Source of the DNA: Vitreoscilla massiliensis | Lineage (GTDB): Bacteria > Pseudomonadota > Gammaproteobacteria > Burkholderiales > Neisseriaceae | DNA length: 9,401 nt | Direction: 5' to 3' | Assembly (NCBI RefSeq): GCF_001457815.1 | Contig: NZ_LN898218.1 | Location: 237,941-247,341, forward strand | Shown: positions 6,369-9,401 of the stretch, in pieces | How the letters are laid out: each line of letters begins with the position of its first letter | Numbering within the stretch: the first letter of the stretch is position 1 | Notes under the pieces: model-generated | What the model was told of the DNA's origin: nothing | Seen by the model: the letters and a program-made list of their open reading frames with translations, nothing else | The model's database searches: none | Program-made: the position numbers and the translations under genes

Positions 6369-7067
6369 ATGGCTCCCATCAAGTTGTACCATCTTGCTTT
6401 GAAAATTACGCTAGAAATGTATGAGAAGAAACAATCCAAAGCCCATATTTCTCTCAAGGATTTATTGAAGGTATGTGATGAAAAATATCTGACTTTTCAT
6501 CATTTACTTGAGTTGAAGAATCACTTGGAACAAATGGGTATCGGTCTGCATGAACGAGAAAATAATAACTACTTACTTATTAATATAGAAATAACAGGAC
6601 TAGGCCGTAAGCTAAAATTGGATATTACTGAGAAAATTAACATACAAAATGCCGAATCAATGCTTGAAAACTATAGAGCACAACAGCAAACATTAAATAT
6701 GGATACTTCTTTACACGAGCAATTAAAAAAACTAATCAGAATTTTAGAAAATACCGCACAGCAAAAAGCTCTTATTACACCCAAGGTACTGATGCAATCA
6801 GCTGAGTGTGGTCTTACACATCACCGACAAGTAGAAGGACCTCTAAAGCTCATTAAGATACTGTGTGAGTACAAAAATCGCATACCTCTATCCCTATTGG
6901 TAATCAACCAACATACCAGCTTACCTGCAGGTATGAATGAAAGTGACATAATCAAATGGGAAACTGACTTAATCCAGATATATCGAGAAGTAGAAGACAA
7001 TGAATCAATAGACTTCAGTGAAGATGATGTTAGAGAGATTCAAGCGTTATTTAAACTTGGTTATTAA
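6369..7067 (+). CDS. Unrecognised 232-residue protein, divergent partner of the overlapping pair
   Basis: I do not recognise the full protein. Residues 5-75 look like a small helical, possibly winged-helix, domain (ISLKDLLKVC then LLELKNHLEQMGIGL and NNYLLINIEI). Residues 93-130 are helical and may be coiled coil. The C-terminal part has the pattern ITPKVLM (136-142), a helix, then RIPLSLLVINQHTSLPAGM (171-189) and an amphipathic IIKWETDLIQIYREV. This resembles by eye a small domain attached to some restriction-type nucleases (consensus roughly PPLsaLVVnk-tg-PG), but no nuclease motif is present. The strong AGGAGG suggests high translation. Facing away from the two unknown minus-strand genes, it could be their regulator or a third component. 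Confidence 0.82.
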   Translation: MAPIKLYHLALKITLEMYEKKQSKAHISLKDLLKVCDEKYLTFHHLLELKNHLEQMGIGLHERENNNYLLINIEITGLGRKLKLDITEKINIQNAESMLENYRAQQQTLNMDTSLHEQLKKLIRILENTAQQKALITPKVLMQSAECGLTHHRQVEGPLKLIKILCEYKNRIPLSLLVINQHTSLPAGMNESDIIKWETDLIQIYREVEDNESIDFSEDDVREIQALFKLGY

Positions 7068-7137
7068 ATCATTTGTATTGGAAGAAATATACTATGTCCC
7101 AACAATATCCAAAGCAATCTAATAACAACTAACTCCA

Positions 7138-7162
7138 AATGGCATACCGAATGGCATACTGA
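7138..7162 (+). repeat. Tandem direct repeat AATGGCATAC-YGA (candidate integrase arm sites)
   Basis: AATGGCATACCGA (7138-7150) and AATGGCATACTGA (7150-7162) repeat with a 12-base period and share one base. They lie next to the att-like sequence at 7177-7231, where arm-type integrase sites would be expected. Confidence 0.5.
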
Positions 7163-7176
7163 CTTGCCAAAAAACA

Positions 7177-7206
7177 AATAACCCCTTGATTTAACAAGGG
7201 GTTATT
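7177..7206 (-). terminator. Strong intrinsic terminator, perfect 12-bp stem
   Basis: AATAACCCCTTG (7177-7188) pairs perfectly with CAAGGGGTTATT (7195-7206) around a 6-base loop. Read on the minus strand the stem is followed by TTTGTTTTTT, so it works best for leftward transcription. It directly follows a tRNA-3'-end-like sequence and is probably the terminator of the tRNA copied into the att site. Rightward it may also stop transcripts from the 232-residue gene, though only a short T-run follows on that side. Confidence 0.75.
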
Positions 7207-7231
7207 CTTTCATATGGCGGAGAATGAGAAT
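7177..7231 (-). other. Putative attachment-site copy: tRNA-Ser/Leu-like 3' end plus terminator
   Basis: On the minus strand, AATTCTCATTCTCCGCCA (7231 down to 7214) has the form of a class II tRNA 3' end: part of the T arm, an acceptor strand ATTCTCC, discriminator G and CCA. It is followed eight bases later by the terminator at 7177-7206. No tRNA body precedes it, so it is a fragment, as left when an element integrates into a tRNA 3' end. It lies between the 232-residue gene and a tyrosine integrase gene, as expected of an att site. The isotype is a guess from the ending CTCCGCCA. Confidence 0.55.
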
Positions 7232-7253
7232 TTATAACTATACTTCTTAATAC

Positions 7254-7347
7254 ACACAACTAAACCCAAGAAGGCTTTAAGGTATATGATTTTATTCATA
7301 AAAATAAACCTAATATCCTAACCAAAAGTTAACAAACACAACTAAAC
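7254..7347 (+). repeat. Spaced 12-bp direct repeat ACACAACTAAAC
   Basis: Two exact copies at 7254-7265 and 7336-7347, 82 bases apart, lie between the att-like site and the integrase start. They are candidate arm-type or excisionase sites. The segment between and around them has no gene and is AT-rich. Confidence 0.4.
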
Positions 7348-7356
7348 ACAATTAAT

Positions 7357-7378
7357 TAGGTACTCGCTAGGTACTCGC
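7357..7378 (+). repeat. Perfect tandem 11-bp repeat TAGGTACTCGC (candidate integrase arm sites)
   Basis: TAGGTACTCGC occurs at 7357-7367 and again at 7368-7378 with no gap, 36 bases before the chosen integrase start. Tandem repeats of this size and place are typical binding sites for the N-terminal arm-binding domain of P4-type integrases. Confidence 0.5.
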
Positions 7379-7413
7379 AAAATAATTTGATACTATATAG
7401 AAATTACATTTAT

Positions 7414-7710
7414 ATGGCAGTGTACATGGCTAACAATACTCGCTCTGGTACGCGTCTAACCGATGCCAAACTACGCAATCTACAAGCAGGATCAGATGCT
7501 CTGACACATGCAGCTGTTTCGGGGCTCCTTATTATCCCCAGTAAAAATACCAAAGGTGTTGGCTCTTGGTATATCCGTTTTTATAATCCCACTAATAAGT
7601 CCCAACGTGTGAAAATGAAAATTGGAGATTACCCTGCCATGGGACTTTCAGAGGCCGAAGATGAAGCAAAGCGTTTGCTTTCATATGTCTCCATTGGCCA
7701 AGACCTGTAG
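7414..7710 (+). pseudogene. int: P4-type tyrosine integrase, N-terminal arm-binding fragment cut by IS copy 2
   Basis: The 98 codons from ATG 7414 (or ATG 7426, MANNTRSGTRLTDAKL) match the N-terminal arm-DNA-binding domain of P4-like integrases. LTDAKLRNL starts the fold, GVGSWYIRFYNP is the typical strand pair, and MKIGDYPAMGLSEAEDEA is the signature before the first core helix. Full integrases of this kind are about 400 residues. The core-binding and catalytic domains with R, HxxR and Tyr are missing, so it cannot recombine. The frame ends in TAG (7708-7710) contributed by the IS end. The rest of the gene does not reappear after the IS; joining the flanks would give a stop within a few codons. 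No clear Shine-Dalgarno is seen before either ATG; a further in-frame TTG exists at 7387. Confidence 0.85.
7703..7705 (+). repeat. Target-site repeat ACC, left side of IS copy 2
   Basis: ACC immediately precedes the IS terminus and is matched by ACC at 8920-8922. IS3-family elements make 3-5 bp duplications; a 3-bp match could also be chance. Confidence 0.65.
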
Positions 7711-7731
7711 TGGTCTAATACAACAGGACAC
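7706..7731 (+). repeat. Left terminal inverted repeat of IS copy 2
   Basis: The outer TGTAGTGGTC and inner CAGGACAC blocks match the right end at 8894-8919 on the opposite strand; the eight bases between differ at seven positions. Confidence 0.85.
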
Positions 7732-7772
7732 ATTTCTGAGAGAATATTAATTCCCTTTGAAAGGTCAAAATC

Positions 7773-8051
7773 ATGGCAAAAAAGAGCCCACGCCGTCATT
7801 CAGATGAATTCAAACAAGAAACGGTTGATTTGGTGTTGAAACAAGGTTATTCAGTGGCTGATGCTGCTAGAGCAGTCGGTATCACTCCAGCTTTGCTCTA
7901 TAAATGGAAAGCCAAACTGACTGAACAGCCAATATTGAATGATGATGAGAAGGCCGAATTATTGCGATTGCGCAAAGAAATAAAACAGCTTCGAATGGAG
8001 CAAGAAATATTAAAAAAGGCCAGCGCTTACTTTGCGAAGCACGAGAATTAA
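7773..8051 (+). CDS. IS3-family transposase OrfA (copy 2)
   Basis: This 92-residue helix-turn-helix and zipper protein of IS copy 2 is identical to the copy 1 OrfA except that it ends in EN rather than VK. Its ATG follows GAAAGG at normal spacing. The promoter is probably inside the left end of the element. The 3' end enters the divergent patch, which changes the last codons and the frame beyond. Confidence 0.93.
   Translation: MAKKSPRRHSDEFKQETVDLVLKQGYSVADAARAVGITPALLYKWKAKLTEQPILNDDEKAELLRLRKEIKQLRMEQEILKKASAYFAKHEN
8012..8018 (+). other. -1 frameshift heptamer A AAA AAG (IS copy 2), leads into a stop
   Basis: The orfA codons TTA AAA AAG (8010-8018) contain the slippery heptamer. After a -1 slip the new frame reads to TAA at 8054-8056, 19 codons before the orfB ATG at 8111. 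In copy 1 the matching codon is TAC and the frame stays open. Confidence 0.75.
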
Positions 8052-8110
8052 GATAAAATTTAATTCGAAGAAATCCACGCCATTATCCATTTAAGGCTCT
8101 GTGTATAGTA

Positions 8111-8911
8111 ATGAAAGTAAGTGTTTCAGCCTACTATGCCTTGGAACCTAAACGGACAAATCTGGTTGAAGTTGGTTTACAAATCCAAATCAGAGCTCTG
8201 TTTAACCAACACAAACAACGTATAGGTTCTCGCACAATTAAAGCGTTATTACAACAAATTGGATTCCAAGTCGGAAGGTACAAAGTTCGCAGTGTGATGA
8301 GAAAGTTGGGTTTGGTATGTCAGCAGCGTCAAGCATTTAAGGTGACAACCAAACGCAATGAGAGGCACCAAGTTCAATTCAACTTATTGAATCAAAACTT
8401 CCAACCGTTGTTTGCCAATGAAGTTTGGGCCGGCGACATTACTTACATCAAAACCAGCCAAGGTTGGCGCTACCTGGCTGTGGTGATGGACTTGTTCTCT
8501 CGCCGCATTGTGGGTTGGAGTATGGCTGAACGCATGAAAGCTGACTTGGTGATTCAAGCGTTACAACAGGCACATGTCTTACGCCAACCGCAGTATGGCT
8601 GTGTATTTCACAGCGACCGAGGTTCACAGTACACCAGTCGAGCCTTCGCTAAGAAAGCCAGTCAATTAAAGATGCGTTTGAGTATGTCTGATATGGGATG
8701 TTGCTACGATAATGCGGTAGTAGAGCGATTCTTTGGCAGTTTGAAATATGAAGGTTTAGGCCATACCACGAGCATGAATGAAAGTGTAGTCAAACAAGAA
8801 ATCACGCAATTTATTCATTATTACAATTTTAAACGGCCACATACAGCCAACAATGGAATGAGCCCATTGGAGTATGAAAATTCTCAGATAAAAGTGTCCT
8901 GCGCGGCTTGA
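8111..8911 (+). CDS. IS3-family transposase OrfB (DDE catalytic subunit, copy 2)
   Basis: The 266-residue catalytic subunit has an rve-type integrase core with the DDE triad visible as AGDITY (Asp109), FHSDRGSQYTS (Asp169) and DNAVVERFFGSLK (Glu205). The second Asp and the Glu are 35 residues apart, the DD35E spacing of the family. The C-terminal YYNFKRPH and SPLEYE motifs are also typical. The frame is intact from ATG 8111, but upstream it is closed by TAA at 8054-8056, so the usual OrfAB fusion cannot be made here. The element may depend on copy 1 or another copy for transposase. Confidence 0.93.
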   Translation: MKVSVSAYYALEPKRTNLVEVGLQIQIRALFNQHKQRIGSRTIKALLQQIGFQVGRYKVRSVMRKLGLVCQQRQAFKVTTKRNERHQVQFNLLNQNFQPLFANEVWAGDITYIKTSQGWRYLAVVMDLFSRRIVGWSMAERMKADLVIQALQQAHVLRQPQYGCVFHSDRGSQYTSRAFAKKASQLKMRLSMSDMGCCYDNAVVERFFGSLKYEGLGHTTSMNESVVKQEITQFIHYYNFKRPHTANNGMSPLEYENSQIKVSCAA

Positions 8912-8919
8912 CCACTACA
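8894..8919 (-). repeat. Right terminal inverted repeat of IS copy 2
   Basis: This is the partner of 7706-7731. It overlaps the last codons and stop of orfB, as is common in this family. Confidence 0.85.
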
Positions 8920-8922
8920 ACC
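8920..8922 (+). repeat. Target-site repeat ACC, right side of IS copy 2
   Basis: This is the partner of ACC at 7703-7705 across the 1214-bp element. Confidence 0.65.
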
Positions 8923-8956
8923 TGCTTGATTAAAGAGCGGTAATTGATGGGATTTT

Positions 8957-9401
8957 TCATAGGCTGATGGTGGTTTCGCGTTTGTTATACACCTTACAAT
9001 TATCGGGAATGTCTTTATTGATGAAAGTCATGGCACCGATGGTGACATTGTTACCAATGTGAATGTCATCGCCGATGATGCAGCTGTTGGCACCGATGTC
9101 CACATTGTCACCAATATACACCCCCCCTTGTTGCTGCAAGTTTTTTACGCCTATGGTGACGTTTTGCTTGATGTGCAAATTTTCACCGATGACGCTGCGC
9201 TGTGAAATCACGATGCCCACATAATGGCTCACCCGCAAACCCGCACCGATGCGAGCGCCCAATTTGATGTCCAAGCCATAACGCGCCCGCAGTTTCTCAT
9301 TGATGCGCAATGCGCGTTTGCGTGCACGCTCGTTGCCACAGTGGTACCAGAAACTGGCCAAACGCCACCAAAAATAAAAGCGCCGTTCCGGAAAATGGCG
9401 G
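8957..9401 (-). CDS. Serine O-acetyltransferase-like hexapeptide acetyltransferase (5' end outside window)
   Basis: The frame is open to the right edge; the TTG at 9361 is internal, and codons before it read RHFPERRFYFWWR, so the true start is beyond 9401. The visible 147 residues carry a left-handed beta-helix of hexapeptide repeats (IGAGLRV, VIGENLHI, YIGDNVDIG, IIGDDIHIGNNVTIG). They also contain SHYVGIVI, which corresponds to the catalytic-His region of CysE (HGTGIVIG). Proteins of this short type acetylate serine or a sugar in surface polysaccharide; the substrate cannot be told here. G+C is higher than in the satellite genes, so this is probably host chromosome beside the island. Its stop is 34 bases from the IS target repeat, and no terminator is visible in that gap. 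Confidence 0.8.
   Translation of the reverse strand, partial: RHFPERRFYFWWRLASFWYHCGNERARKRALRINEKLRARYGLDIKLGARIGAGLRVSHYVGIVISQRSVIGENLHIKQNVTIGVKNLQQQGGVYIGDNVDIGANSCIIGDDIHIGNNVTIGAMTFINKDIPDNCKVYNKRETTISL

Larger units (their letters stand above)
7706..8919 (+). mobile_element. IS3-family insertion sequence, copy 2 (complete, 1214 bp)
   Basis: The element is bounded by 26-bp imperfect inverted repeats (7706-7731 and 8894-8919) that agree at 19 positions, including the outer ten bases TGTAGTGGTC and the inner eight CAGGACAC. It starts TG and ends CA as IS3-family elements do. It carries orfA and orfB, with a slippery heptamer at 8012-8018, and is flanked by ACC on both sides. Compared with copy 1 (1-716) it appears identical except for 13 substitutions between 8044 and 8106. 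Confidence 0.95.

Noticed and set aside
7138..7378. Short direct repeats considered as a CRISPR array or iterons
   Set aside because: The repeats are 11-13 bases, of three unrelated families and only two copies each, with no regular spacers; they fit integrase arm sites better.
717..7705. Inversion of the segment by recombination between the two IS copies as the reason both recombinases are truncated
   Set aside because: The right IS has matching ACC on both sides, which an inversion would be expected to break, and the sequence after 8922 does not continue the left recombinase. It cannot be fully excluded because the outer flank of copy 1 is missing.
9394..9401. AATGGCGG at the right edge as a second att copy
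   Set aside because: Only the short string TGGCGG matches the att-like site, it lies inside the acetyltransferase reading frame, and the terminator and T-arm parts are absent.
1..9401. Neisseria-type DNA uptake sequence (GCCGTCTGAA) as a taxonomic clue
   Set aside because: I found no copy on either strand; near matches such as GCCGTCTTTG do not qualify.

Overview
The window is a mosaic of mobile DNA from a Gram-negative, probably proteobacterial, chromosome. The IS3-family transposases, the AlpA/Gp2 satellite genes and the CysE-like acetyltransferase point that way; I cannot name the genus. Base composition is mixed. The host-like pieces are around or above 50% G+C: a 34-codon hsdM remnant is 57%, and two 60-base samples of the acetyltransferase gene at the right edge are 48% and 62%. 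The accessory block in the middle is AT-rich: a 60-base sample of the 479-residue gene is 33%, and the intergenic DNA is lower still.

Layout, left to right. (1) 1-716: partial copy of an IS3-family element, minus strand, cut by the window edge. (2) 717-1826: a minus-strand tyrosine recombinase gene broken by a nonsense codon, a frameshift and the IS insertion. (3) 1949-2050: a 34-codon fragment of a type I methyltransferase gene (hsdM), stranded between mobile elements. (4) 2161-3492: two satellite-type genes on the minus strand, an inovirus Gp2/YagK-YfjJ-type protein and an AlpA-family regulator, with an AT-rich region rich in inverted repeats between them. (5) 3595-7067: three genes I do not recognise. 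Two overlapping minus-strand genes (479 and 401 residues) diverge from a plus-strand gene (232 residues) across a very AT-rich spacer with a palindrome. (6) 7138-7378: a copy of what looks like a tRNA 3' end plus its terminator, flanked by short direct repeats of the sort integrases bind. (7) 7414-7710: the N-terminal arm-binding part of a P4-type integrase, cut off by (8) 7706-8919, a complete 1214-bp second copy of the same IS with 3-bp target repeats. (9) 8957-9401: the 3' part of a serine-acetyltransferase-like gene, probably host chromosome.

How it fits together: the AlpA and Gp2 genes look like the control and replication core of a small integrative satellite, and the three unknown genes occupy a cargo position between that core and an att-like site. 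Satellites of this kind often carry phage-defence or competition genes there, so the unknown trio is the best candidate for an undescribed system; nothing in its sequence proves a function. Both site-specific recombinases in the window are broken, so the island is probably no longer able to excise by itself. The two IS copies face each other across about 7 kb. They are identical wherever they can be compared except for 13 substitutions packed into 63 bases at the orfA/orfB junction, one of which closes the transframe reading frame of the right copy.
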